Source: Rhizomicrobium sp.
GTDB taxonomy: Bacteria; Pseudomonadota; Alphaproteobacteria; Micropepsales; Micropepsaceae
Direction: 5' to 3'
NCBI GenBank assembly: GCA_037200385.1
Contig: JBBCGL010000001.1
Coordinates: 1,240,001 to 1,304,000 of the forward strand
DNA: 64,000 nucleotides
This document shows, piece by piece, positions 24,519 through 33,319 of the stretch. Under the pieces are notes generated by a model that ran no database searches, was not told the origin of the DNA, and worked only from the letters and a program-made list of their open reading frames with translations. Numbering within the stretch: position 1 is the first letter of the stretch; every line of letters starts with the position of its first letter. The translations under genes were made by a program, and so were the position numbers.

Positions 24519-26666
24519 TCACCATGCGATCGTGTAGCTCGCGAGCGTCTTGAAATTGCGCCCCGGGGCGCTGACGCCAGCCTGGTAGGGCGTGTAATTC
24601 GCGTCGGTCACGTTGTCGACGCCCGCATCGATGCGCACGCCGCGCAACGCGCCGCCCAGGATGTCGTCGCCCGGCGCCCAGGTCGCGTAGAGATCGAGCA
24701 GCGTGTAGCCCTTGCGGCTCTCGGTCGAGGGATCGTTGCTCGCCGGGTCGTAGCTCTTGTCGAAGTCGCCCGCGAATTGCAGCCGCGCATTGAAGCTGGC
24801 GTCGACCTCCGGGACCTTGACGGTGCCGATGACGGTGACGATGTCCGGCATCAGGGACGCAAGGTCGAACGCGGTGCCGCGTTCATGACCGGTGACATGG
24901 CCGTAGTCGAGCTGGAGCCGCAGCCGGTCGGTGTCGTACAGTGCTTCGAGTTCGGTGCCCTGCAGCTCGGCGTCGACGTTGATCGCGGTCGTCGATCCGA
25001 CATTGCAGCCGACGAGGAAGGTCGGCGGCGTGAAGCAGCCGGCCGTATAGAAAGTCGGCGGCACGAAGACGCTCAGATTGATGTAGTCGTCGACGCTCTG
25101 GCTCCAGTAGGACGCCTTCACCCGCAGCGCGTCGCCCGACGCCAGAAGATCGTCGAACACGAGCCCGGCGCCCGCTTCCCAGTATTTGGAGGTCTCCGGC
25201 TTCAGGTTTGGGTTGGGCACGAAATTGTTCGCCACCGAGACACCGGGCAGGATCGGATGCGGCACGGTGAAATGCTCACCGGTGAGGTACAATTCGTTGA
25301 TCCCGGGAGCGCGGAAGGCCTTGCCGACATTGCCGAAGACGAACAGCCAGTCGACCGGCGCATAGGTCGCGGCGAATTTCGGCGAGACCGCCGTCCGGCT
25401 GGTGTCGGGATTGCCGGTGGACGAGGTGCTGTAGGAATCGTAGCGCACCGCCGGGATCAGGGTGAGCTTGCCGGGCGCGCCCAGCGGCTGGTCGATGTTC
25501 GCCTCGACCTGCGCGAAGACGCCCCAGAACGCGTCCTTGCCGTTGGGCACGCCGGAACGCACGCCTCCGGCGCCGAGCGTGTCGCGGCCGACCTGGTCGT
25601 CCTGATACCACTCGCCGCCGACCGTGAAGAGGCCCGAGACGTTGGCGAAGGCGAAGGGCGTGCGGTTGTCGACGCTGAAACCGTCGGTCTTGATGTCGCG
25701 CAGCGTGCGTTCCAGCGTAACCGGATCGACCTCCTGCACCGAACTCTGCACGTGGTAGGGCGTCAGATGCAGGTCTACCAGGCCGTCGGCGCCCGCCGGC
25801 TTCCAGTCGATCTCGCCGGAGAATTGCTGCGAGACGATCGTCTTGTCGACCGGCGCGCCGGTGGTGAGGCCCTGCCCGTCATCGGGCTCGACCGCGTCGT
25901 TCTTGAAACCCTGATAGGTGACCTTGGCGGTGAGCCCGTCGCCGAAATCGTAGCCCGCCTTGGCGAAGCCGGTGACGATGTCGTCGTCGGCCGGCAGGCT
26001 CGCACCCGAGCCGAGCTTGATGTCGCCGGAGGAGCGCTCGCCTATGCTGCCGACGAAATCGAAATCGCCGATATGGGTGAAGCCGGTCGCGGTGCGCAGG
26101 AATTCCGCATCGACGTCCTGATAGCCGAAGGCCGCGCGCAGGCCGGCGGTCTGGCCGGGTGCCAGCAGGTCGGACGCGTCTGCGGTGCGGAATGCCAACA
26201 CGCCGCCGAGCGCGCCCGAGCCGTACAGGGCCGAGGCCGGGCCACGCACCACTTCCACGGCAGTGAGCAGCGCCGGATCGAGGAAGAAGCGGCCGTCATG
26301 GCCGGAGGTCCACGCCTGGCGCACGCCGTCGACGAGGATCAGGACGTCCTGGCCGCCGAGGCCACGGATGTTGGGGCTCTCGCCGGTCCGGCGCGGCCCG
26401 CCCACGAACTGGACGTTGGGCATGTTGTCGACGAGGTCGGCGATCGTCGACGGAATCGATGCGGCGATCTGATCCGGCCCCAGCACGTCGACCATGCCGG
26501 GATAGTCGGTCGCAGAGGTCGGATTGCGCGTCGCGCTCACCGTCACCGTCTCGACCAGGGCGAGCTTGGTGGATGGTGCGCTGGCCGGCGCGTCCTGCGC
26601 CGCAGCCATCGCCCCCAAAGCCGCAAGACACACTGAAGCCAGCGCCAATTGGCGAACCGCACGCAT
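24519..26666 (-). CDS. hmuR: TonB-dependent heme/hemoglobin receptor
   Basis: A 715-residue outer-membrane beta-barrel receptor. The signal peptide ends near ALGAMAAAQ. ETVTVSATRNPTS resembles a TonB box/plug start, and the plug shows RGLGGQDVLILVDGVRQ and VEVVRGPASALYGSGALGG. The heme-receptor pair FRAP (KAFRAPGINELYL) and NPNL (PNPNLKPETSKYWE) is present, with a His between them (LTGEHF). The ATG at 26666 is chosen because it gives a clean signal peptide. It is divergent from hmuSTUV with two Fur-like boxes between. Confidence 0.92.
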   Translation of the reverse strand: MRAVRQLALASVCLAALGAMAAAQDAPASAPSTKLALVETVTVSATRNPTSATDYPGMVDVLGPDQIAASIPSTIADLVDNMPNVQFVGGPRRTGESPNIRGLGGQDVLILVDGVRQAWTSGHDGRFFLDPALLTAVEVVRGPASALYGSGALGGVLAFRTADASDLLAPGQTAGLRAAFGYQDVDAEFLRTATGFTHIGDFDFVGSIGERSSGDIKLGSGASLPADDDIVTGFAKAGYDFGDGLTAKVTYQGFKNDAVEPDDGQGLTTGAPVDKTIVSQQFSGEIDWKPAGADGLVDLHLTPYHVQSSVQEVDPVTLERTLRDIKTDGFSVDNRTPFAFANVSGLFTVGGEWYQDDQVGRDTLGAGGVRSGVPNGKDAFWGVFAQVEANIDQPLGAPGKLTLIPAVRYDSYSTSSTGNPDTSRTAVSPKFAATYAPVDWLFVFGNVGKAFRAPGINELYLTGEHFTVPHPILPGVSVANNFVPNPNLKPETSKYWEAGAGLVFDDLLASGDALRVKASYWSQSVDDYINLSVFVPPTFYTAGCFTPPTFLVGCNVGSTTAINVDAELQGTELEALYDTDRLRLQLDYGHVTGHERGTAFDLASLMPDIVTVIGTVKVPEVDASFNARLQFAGDFDKSYDPASNDPSTESRKGYTLLDLYATWAPGDDILGGALRGVRIDAGVDNVTDANYTPYQAGVSAPGRNFKTLASYTIAW

Positions 26667-26710
26667 GAAAGAAACCCCTTCGAAATGGCGGCACAGCGGC
26701 CGCGCTTGAC

Positions 26711-26731
26711 TGCAAATGACTCTCAAGTGCA
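26711..26731 (+). promoter_or_regulatory. Fur-like box 1 (hmuR/hmuS gap)
   Basis: A 21-bp site with outer TGC/GCA arms and core ATGACTCTCAA. It is about 45 bases before the hmuR start. It shares 17 of 21 positions with the box at 58355-58375 in the siderophore-receptor gap and with the inverted copy at 26749-26769. The pattern fits alphaproteobacterial Fur sites. Confidence 0.6.
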
Positions 26732-26748
26732 TATGGTCATCACACTTA

Positions 26749-26769
26749 TGCAATTGCGAGTCAATCGCA
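26749..26769 (-). promoter_or_regulatory. Fur-like box 2 (hmuS side), opposite orientation
   Basis: Read on the minus strand it has core GATTGACTCGCAATTGCA and matches box 1 at 17 of 21 positions. It overlaps a perfect inverted repeat TTGCGA-GTCAA-TCGCAA (26754-26770) ending 15 bases before the hmuS start. A repressor bound here would block hmuS expression. Confidence 0.55.
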
Positions 26770-26785
26770 AAAATAGGAGAGGCCC

Positions 26786-27865
26786 ATGAGCGAGGCGGGA
26801 ATACGGTCGAGAGAAGACGCGCATCTTTCAAGCGCGGCGCTGCGGCAGGCGTGGAGCGATCTCAGCGACCGGTCCGCCGGCCGGTTGCGGTCGCGCGATG
26901 CCGCGGCGCGACTGGGTGTCAGCGAAGGCGAACTGATCGCGAGCCTGGTCGGCGACAGCGCGACGCGGCTGCGCACGGATGGTGCGGCGATCATCCGGGA
27001 GGTGCCCGCACTGGGGCCGGTGATGGCGCTGACCCGCAACGCGCATTGCGTGCACGAGAAGATCGGGCCTTATCTCGACGTCAGCATCGAGGCGGCGCAT
27101 GGCCTGGTGCTCGGCGAGCTGATCGACCTGCGGCTCTTTCCGTCGCGCTGGCATCACACCTTTGCGGTGATCGACGAGACCGAGGACGGGCCGCGCCGCT
27201 CGCTCCAGGTCTTCGACGCGGACGGCACCGCGGTCCACAAGATCTACCAGAAGCCCGCGACCGACGTCGCGGCGTTCGACCGCCTGATTTCGCAATGGCG
27301 CGCCGAGGACCAGTCGCCGGTGCTGCAGCCCGTCGCCATCGCGGCGCCCAAGGCCGACCGGCCCGACAGCGAGATCGACGTCGAGGGCCTGCGCCGCGCC
27401 TGGAGCGCACTGGAAGACACGCACGAGTTCTTCGGCATGCTGCGCAAGCACGGCACCGGCCGTCTCCAGGCGCTGCGGCTCGCCGGCCCGCAATTCGCGC
27501 AGCCGGTAACGACGGACAGCCTCGCGCGCACGCTGGAGACCGCGCGCGACGCGGCGACGCCCATCATGGTGTTCGTCGGCAATCCCGGCTGCATCCAGAT
27601 CCATAGCGGCCCGGTGACCACCCTCAAGCGCATGGGGCCGTGGTTCAACGTGCTGGATCCGACCTTCAACCTGCATCTGCGCGAGGACGCGATCGCGAGC
27701 GCCTGGGTGGTGCGCAAGCCGACGCGCGACGGCGACGTGACGTCGCTGGAGCTGTTCGACAAGGACGGCTTCTGCTTTGCGCAGCTGTTCGGCGTGCGCA
27801 AGCCGGGCAAGCCGGAGCTCGAGGCGTGGCGCGCGGTTCTCGCGATCCTGCCGGGGCTGCTATGA
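26786..27865 (+). CDS. hmuS: Hemin-degrading/heme-trafficking factor (HemS/HmuS family)
   Basis: A 359-residue cytoplasmic protein with two HemS-type halves: LRTDGAAIIREVPALGPVMALTRNAHCVHEKIGPY in the first, and RMGPWFNVLDPTFNLHLREDAIASAWVVRKPTRDGDVTSLE-type sequence in the second. Family members take heme from the importer and release iron. It is first in the operon with hmuTUV and overlaps hmuT by ATGA. Confidence 0.93.
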   Translation: MSEAGIRSREDAHLSSAALRQAWSDLSDRSAGRLRSRDAAARLGVSEGELIASLVGDSATRLRTDGAAIIREVPALGPVMALTRNAHCVHEKIGPYLDVSIEAAHGLVLGELIDLRLFPSRWHHTFAVIDETEDGPRRSLQVFDADGTAVHKIYQKPATDVAAFDRLISQWRAEDQSPVLQPVAIAAPKADRPDSEIDVEGLRRAWSALEDTHEFFGMLRKHGTGRLQALRLAGPQFAQPVTTDSLARTLETARDAATPIMVFVGNPGCIQIHSGPVTTLKRMGPWFNVLDPTFNLHLREDAIASAWVVRKPTRDGDVTSLELFDKDGFCFAQLFGVRKPGKPELEAWRAVLAILPGLL

Positions 27866-28713
27866 CACGCCTGTTGAGGCTCGCGGCGGCGCTTTGCGTG
27901 CTGGCGCTTCCGGCGCAGGCCGCACAACGCGTCGTCGCCCTGGGCGGCGACGTGACGGAGATCGTCTATGCGCTGGGGCTCGGCGACCGGCTGGTCTGCG
28001 ACGACCAGACGTCGCTGTATCCGGCGGCAGCGACCAAGCTTCCGCAGGTCGGCTATCTGCGCACCCTCGCGGCGGAGGGCGTGTTGTCCTGCAAGCCGGA
28101 CCTGGTCATCGCCTCGCAGGATGCCGGGCCGGCGGCGGCGATGGCGCAGTTGGACGGCTCCGGCATACGCATCGTCCATGTGACCAGCGCGCATGCGCCG
28201 GACGCGGTGCTCGTCAAGATCGCCACGATCGCCGAGGCGCTCAACGCGCCGGCGCAAGGGCGCGCATTGCAGGCGCGCTTTCGCGCCGACATGGCGGCGG
28301 TGACGGCGCGGCTTGCCGCCTACAAGGATCGCCCGCGCGTGGTATTCCTGATGGCGCAGGGTCCGGGCGGTGCGATGGCGGCCGGGCGCGACACAGCTGC
28401 AGACATCATGCTCACGCTGGCGCGGGGACAGAACGTCGCCGGCGCATTCTCCGGCTACAAGCCGCTGACGCCGGAAGCCGCCATCGCGCTGAAGCCCGAT
28501 GTGATCGTGATCGCCGATCATGCGATCAAGATGCTCGGCGGCATGGAGGCGCTTCGGGCACGGCCGGAGATCGCGATGACGCCGGCCGGCAAGTCCGGAC
28601 GGATCGTCGCGATGGACGCGCTCCTGCTGCTGGGGTTCGGGCCGCGCACGCCCGAAGCGCTGGCGACGCTGGCGGATGCGCTGCATGGCAAGAGCCGGAT
28701 CGCGGCGCCGTGA
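27862..28713 (+). CDS. hmuT: Heme ABC transporter periplasmic binding protein
   Basis: A 283-residue binding protein with signal peptide MTRLLRLAAALCVLALPAQA. The class III fold shows RVVALGGDVTEIVYALGLGDRLVCDD with YP in the following region, the heme-binding layout of HmuT/ShuT. It delivers heme from the outer-membrane receptor to HmuUV. It overlaps hmuS (ATGA) and hmuU (GTGA). Confidence 0.93.
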   Translation: MTRLLRLAAALCVLALPAQAAQRVVALGGDVTEIVYALGLGDRLVCDDQTSLYPAAATKLPQVGYLRTLAAEGVLSCKPDLVIASQDAGPAAAMAQLDGSGIRIVHVTSAHAPDAVLVKIATIAEALNAPAQGRALQARFRADMAAVTARLAAYKDRPRVVFLMAQGPGGAMAAGRDTAADIMLTLARGQNVAGAFSGYKPLTPEAAIALKPDVIVIADHAIKMLGGMEALRARPEIAMTPAGKSGRIVAMDALLLLGFGPRTPEALATLADALHGKSRIAAP

Positions 28714-29792
28714 GCGCGATCTCCGCCGTGGCCTTCGATCCGCTGCGCGATCCCTTGCGGCTGCGGCGGCATCTCATCCTTGGCGGGCTTGTCGCCCTCT
28801 TGGTCGTGGCCTGCCTCGCGGCGAGCACGATCGGCGCGCTCGACATCCCGCTGTCGCATGTCGTCGCGGCGCTGGCCGGCCGGGCGGGATGGGATCTGGG
28901 CGTTCCCGTCGCGCCGTTCGAGGATGCCGCGCTGTTCAGCATCCGCCTGCCACGGGTGGCCCTCGGCCTGGGGGTCGGCATGACGCTCGGGGTAGCGGGC
29001 GCCGCGCTGCAAGCGCTGTTCCGCAATCCGCTGGCGGACCCGGGACTGATCGGCGTGTCGGGGGGCGCGGCCTGCGGTGCGGTGGGCTGGATCGTACTGG
29101 GCGCCTCGGCGCCGGCCTGGGCGAATGGTGCCATCGCGATGCCGCTGGCGGCGTTCGCGGCCGGGCTCGCCGCGACGATCGGCGTCTATCTCATCGGGCG
29201 CAGCCGCAGCCGCACCGATATCGCGACGCTTCTGCTGGCCGGCCTGGCGATGAACGCGCTGACGACGGCGATCGTCGGCTACCTCACCTTCCTGGGTACG
29301 GATGCACAGCTGCGTGCCCTCACTTTCTGGCTGCTGGGCGGACTTGGCGGTGCGACCTGGGGGCAGATCTGGCCGGTGCTGCTGCTGATGGCCGGCGCCC
29401 TGTCCGGCTTCGCGGTCCTGGCGCGCGGCTATGACGTGCTGGCGCTGGGCGAGAGCGCGGCCGGGCATCTCGGGCTGCGGGTGGAGATCCTGCGGCGCGC
29501 CACCATCGTGCTGGTCGCGCTCGGGGTGGGCGCCGGCGTGGCGCTGACCGGCATCATCGGCTTCGTCGGATTGGCGGCGCCGCATCTGGTGCGGCTGATG
29601 GGCGGCGCGGCGCACCGCTTCGTGCTGCCCGCCGCCGCGCTGATGGGCGCGCTGCTGGTGGTCTCGGCCGACCTGTTCGCGCGGATCGCGGTGATGCCGG
29701 CCGAGCTGCCCGTGGGCGTCGTGACCAGCGCGCTGGGCGCGCCGTTCTTCATCTGGCTGCTGCGCCGCCGCCTGGGAGAGACCGCGCCATGA
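28710..29792 (+). CDS. hmuU: Heme ABC transporter permease (FecCD family)
   Basis: A 360-residue permease with about 10 helices. Family signatures are RLPRVALGLGVGMTLGVAGAALQALFRNPLADPGLIGVSGGA-type sequence near residues 80-120 and GIIGFVGLAAPHLVRLMGG around residue 280. The start is GTG at 28710, overlapping hmuT by 4 nt. It pairs with HmuV and HmuT for heme import across the inner membrane. Confidence 0.93.
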   Translation: MSAISAVAFDPLRDPLRLRRHLILGGLVALLVVACLAASTIGALDIPLSHVVAALAGRAGWDLGVPVAPFEDAALFSIRLPRVALGLGVGMTLGVAGAALQALFRNPLADPGLIGVSGGAACGAVGWIVLGASAPAWANGAIAMPLAAFAAGLAATIGVYLIGRSRSRTDIATLLLAGLAMNALTTAIVGYLTFLGTDAQLRALTFWLLGGLGGATWGQIWPVLLLMAGALSGFAVLARGYDVLALGESAAGHLGLRVEILRRATIVLVALGVGAGVALTGIIGFVGLAAPHLVRLMGGAAHRFVLPAAALMGALLVVSADLFARIAVMPAELPVGVVTSALGAPFFIWLLRRRLGETAP

Positions 29793-30595
29793 CGGCAGGA
29801 CTGGCGGCGCACGGCCTCGTCGTCACCGCGGGCGGACGGCGCATCCTGGACGGCGTCGACGCCGAGGTGCCGCCCGGCCGCGTCACCGCCGTGGTCGGGC
29901 CCAATGGCGCGGGCAAGTCGACGCTGCTGAAGGTCCTGTCAGGCGATCTCGCGCCGCGCGCCGGCGACGTCACGCTGAACGGCAGGCCGTTGCGCGGCTG
30001 GAGCGCGGAAGAGATGGCGCTGCAGCGCGCCGTGCTGCCGCAGGCGCCGGAGCTCGCTTTCTCCTTCCGCGCCTGGGACGTGGTGGAGCTGGGGCGCCAT
30101 CCCCATCGCGGGCGCGCGACGCCGGACGAGGACCGCAGCGCCGTCCGCGGCGCGATGGACGCAACCGAAATCGCCGCGCTGGCGGGGCGCGACTGCCGCA
30201 CGCTGTCGGGCGGCGAGATGCACCGCACGCATTATGCGCGCACCCTGGCACAGATCTGGACGCCGCTCGCCGACGGCCGCGCCCGGATGCTGCTGCTCGA
30301 CGAGCCGACCGCGAGCCTGGATCTCTTTCACCAGCACGCGATCCTGGCGAAAGCCCGCAGCATCGCGCGCGCCGGGGCGGGCGTGCTCGCCGTCCTGCAC
30401 GATCTCAATCTCGCCGCGGCCTATGCCGACCGCCTGATCGTGCTGGCGAATGGCCGGGTCGATGCCGCCGGCGCGCCGGCGGTGGTGCTGACGGCGGAAC
30501 GCATCACCCGCATCTGGCGGGTGGACTGCGCCGTCGCCGCAGACGGCGATACCGTTCAGGTCCTGGTCAAGCCGCGGCCGCCGGAACGCGTCTAG
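29789..30595 (+). CDS. hmuV: Heme ABC transporter ATP-binding protein
   Basis: A 268-residue ATPase with Walker A VGPNGAGKSTLL, Q-loop VLPQAPEL, signature LSGGEMHRTHYARTLAQ, Walker B MLLLDEPTASLD and H-loop AVLHDLN. GEMHR replaces the usual GEQQR/GERQR, as in HmuV relatives. It overlaps hmuU by ATGA and is the last gene of the heme operon. Confidence 0.95.
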   Translation: MTAGLAAHGLVVTAGGRRILDGVDAEVPPGRVTAVVGPNGAGKSTLLKVLSGDLAPRAGDVTLNGRPLRGWSAEEMALQRAVLPQAPELAFSFRAWDVVELGRHPHRGRATPDEDRSAVRGAMDATEIAALAGRDCRTLSGGEMHRTHYARTLAQIWTPLADGRARMLLLDEPTASLDLFHQHAILAKARSIARAGAGVLAVLHDLNLAAAYADRLIVLANGRVDAAGAPAVVLTAERITRIWRVDCAVAADGDTVQVLVKPRPPERV

Positions 30596-30657
30596 GCCAT
30601 TCGCCGCCGGACCCGACAACGGCTATCATCCCGCGCCGCAGCCGTCAGGGATGACCG

Positions 30658-32844
30658 ATGAAGATCCGCGCGTTGAAGCTTGGCGCCGTCCTGGCGGTCC
30701 TGACGGCGGGCTCGCTCGCCGCCACGGCGACGGATCCCCTGGCGCCCATCGGGGCGCCGCCGAAGCCGTCTGCGGCTCCGGTCCAGCCGGTCACCGAGAC
30801 GCTGTGGGGCCGCAAGGTCACCGACGATTACCGCTATATGGAGGCGCTCGACCCGCAGACGATCGCCTGGATGAAGGCGCAAGGCGGATATACACGGTCG
30901 ATCCTCGACGGCATCGCGCCGCGCGACGCGCTGGCGCGGACGATCGCCGCCTTCACCGGCAGCTTCGGCTTCGTCCAGGGTTATGTGCGCTTCGGCGGCC
31001 GCGCGTTCTATGAGGAGCGCAGGCCGGGCTCGGACAATTTCGACCTGATGGTCCGCGACGACAAGGGCACGCGCAAGATCATAGACGTCGCCGCGCTGCG
31101 CGCCGCGCATGACGGCAAACCCTTCGCGATCAACTATTTCCTCGCCTCGCCGGACGGCAATCTGGTGGCGGCGGGCGTCTCCGAAGGCGGTTCGGAAGAC
31201 GCATCCATCGCGGTCTATGACGCGGCGACCGGCCAGCAGGTGGCCGGACCGGTCGACCGCGCCCAGTTCGGCGCCACGACCTGGTCGAAGGATTCCAAGA
31301 GGCTCTTTTTCATCCGGCTCAAGACGCTCGGCGCCGGCGATCCGGGAACGGAGCGCTACCGCGATGCGTCGCTGGTCTCCTGGGACCTCAAATCCGAACC
31401 GGTCGCCATCCTGGGGTCCAAGGTCGGGCATGGGCCGGCCTTCGGACCCGACGAGACGCCCGCCCTCGGGATCGTCCCCAACGGGCCGATGGCCGTGGCG
31501 CTGTCGATCAACGGCGTGCAGAACGAGCAGGCGCTGTGGATCGCGCCGGCCGATCGGGCCGACGATCCCAAAGCGGACTGGAAGCCCTTCGTCACACGCG
31601 CCGACGACGTCAACGGCTTCGATGCGAGCGGCGACCGCCTCTATCTGCTGTCGCACAAGGATGCGCCGACCTTCAAAGTGCTCTCGGTGAAGGCCGGCGA
31701 ACCGCTGTCCGCCGCCACGGTGCTGATCCCCGCCCAGCCCGACCGGGTGATCGATTCGGTCCGCGCCGCATCGGATGCGCTCTATGTCCTGGCGCGCAAG
31801 GGCGCCTATTCGCTGCTGCTGCGGATTCCCGACGGCGCGGGCGCGATCGAGGAGATCGCGCTGCCCTTCAAGGGCCACGTCGCGGAAGCGTTCACCGATC
31901 CCCGCGCGCCCGGCATCACGATCGAGCTGGAGAGCTTCGTCGTCCCGCCGACGACCCTCGCCTACGATCCCGCGACGAAGCGCTTCGCCGACCTGAAGCT
32001 GGGCGTCGCGCCGGCCTATGACTCGGGGCGCTACACGGTCAGCGATCTGGAGGCCAAGGCGGAGGACGGCGTGCTGGTGCCCGACACGCTGGTGCGGCCG
32101 AAGGACGCCCGGGGGCCGCAGATCGTGCTCATCCAGGCCTATGGTTCCTACGGCATCTCGCAGCTCGCCGATTTCTCGCCGCGCGCCGTCAGCTTCCTGG
32201 AGGCCGGCGGCACCTATGCCTCCTGCCATGTGCGCGGCGGCGGCGAGCTGGGCGATGCCTGGCGCCTGGCGGGCAAGGACGCCAACAAGGTCCACACCTG
32301 GCGCGATCTCATCGCCTGTGCCCAGGACCTCATCGCCCGCGGCTATACGACGAAGGACAAGCTCTTCATCTTCGGCGGCTCGGCCGGCGGGATCACGATG
32401 GGCCGGGCGCTGACCGAACGGCCCGACCTGTTCGCGGGGGTGATCGACTCGGTGCCTTCGGCGAACCCGTTGCGGGCGGAGTTCTCGCCCAACGGCCCGC
32501 CGAACATTCCGGAGTTCGGGACCATCGCGACGAAGGCCGGCTTCGAGAACCTCTACGCGATGGACACGCTGCAGCATGTGCGCAAGGGCGCGCAGTATCC
32601 CGCCGTGATGATCACGACCGGCTTGAACGACCCGCGCGTCTCGCCCTGGGAGCCGGCCAAGCTCGCGGCCTATCTGCAGGCGACGGGGACCGCCAAGCCG
32701 ATCCTGCTGCGGATCGACGAAGCAGCCGGACACGGCATCGGTTCGACCAAGTCGCAGAACGACGCGCTCTATGCCGACATGTACAGCTTCATCTTCTGGC
32801 GCGCGGGGCTTCCCGCGTGGCGGCCGGGGGCCGGTCACCCCTAA
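30658..32844 (+). CDS. S9 family prolyl oligopeptidase, exported
   Basis: A 728-residue serine peptidase with a signal-like N-terminus (LKLGAVLAVLTAGSLAATA). VTDDYRYMEALDP is the S9A N-terminal hallmark, and a seven-bladed propeller follows. The catalytic domain shows nucleophile GGSAGGITMGRAL (about residue 580), Asp in TTGLNDPRVSPWEPAK and His in EAAGHGIGSTKS. It cleaves short proline-containing peptides, probably in the periplasm. It is 62 bases after hmuV, with no clear functional link to it. Confidence 0.92.
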   Translation: MKIRALKLGAVLAVLTAGSLAATATDPLAPIGAPPKPSAAPVQPVTETLWGRKVTDDYRYMEALDPQTIAWMKAQGGYTRSILDGIAPRDALARTIAAFTGSFGFVQGYVRFGGRAFYEERRPGSDNFDLMVRDDKGTRKIIDVAALRAAHDGKPFAINYFLASPDGNLVAAGVSEGGSEDASIAVYDAATGQQVAGPVDRAQFGATTWSKDSKRLFFIRLKTLGAGDPGTERYRDASLVSWDLKSEPVAILGSKVGHGPAFGPDETPALGIVPNGPMAVALSINGVQNEQALWIAPADRADDPKADWKPFVTRADDVNGFDASGDRLYLLSHKDAPTFKVLSVKAGEPLSAATVLIPAQPDRVIDSVRAASDALYVLARKGAYSLLLRIPDGAGAIEEIALPFKGHVAEAFTDPRAPGITIELESFVVPPTTLAYDPATKRFADLKLGVAPAYDSGRYTVSDLEAKAEDGVLVPDTLVRPKDARGPQIVLIQAYGSYGISQLADFSPRAVSFLEAGGTYASCHVRGGGELGDAWRLAGKDANKVHTWRDLIACAQDLIARGYTTKDKLFIFGGSAGGITMGRALTERPDLFAGVIDSVPSANPLRAEFSPNGPPNIPEFGTIATKAGFENLYAMDTLQHVRKGAQYPAVMITTGLNDPRVSPWEPAKLAAYLQATGTAKPILLRIDEAAGHGIGSTKSQNDALYADMYSFIFWRAGLPAWRPGAGHP

Positions 32845-32878
32845 GGGCGCGTGGCGTCATCACCGAACGGAGCGGGAC

Positions 32879-33256
32879 ATGCACACGGGATCCTGTCTTT
32901 GCGGCGCGGTGCGGTTCACGGTGTCGGTTGCCCTGCCGCCGCCCGACGCCTGCCATTGCATGCAGTGCCGCAAGCAGTCCGGTCACATCTTCGTTTCGAC
33001 CGACGTGCCGCGTTCGGCCGTGACGATAGAGGGCGCCGAGAACGTCACCTGGTACCGCTCGTCGGAGAAGGTGCGGCGCGGCTTCTGTTCGACCTGCGGC
33101 GCGTCGCTGTTCTGGGATCCGATCCACAAGGACTGGATCGGCATCGCGATGGGCGCCTTCGACAGGCCGACGCAGACGCAGCTGGCGATCAACGTCTTCG
33201 TGACGGAGAAGGGCGACTATTACGAGATCACGGACGGGTTGCCGCAGAAGCCGTAG
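32879..33256 (+). CDS. GFA family (glutathione-dependent formaldehyde-activating-like) zinc protein
   Basis: A 125-residue CENP-V/GFA-fold protein. The zinc ligands are visible as CLCG (residues 6-9), CHCMQC (residues 27-32) and CSTCG (about residues 69-73), followed by SLFWDP. Most members have unknown substrates despite the family name. The ATG at 32879 is preferred because MHTGSCLCGAVRF is the canonical start. It lies 34 nt after the peptidase gene. Confidence 0.9.
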   Translation: MHTGSCLCGAVRFTVSVALPPPDACHCMQCRKQSGHIFVSTDVPRSAVTIEGAENVTWYRSSEKVRRGFCSTCGASLFWDPIHKDWIGIAMGAFDRPTQTQLAINVFVTEKGDYYEITDGLPQKP

Positions 33257-33319
33257 CGGGTTGTCGCCCTCAAGAAGCGCCTCTAGGCTGCGCCCGGCGA
33301 TCCAAAGCCCGTGGTGGTG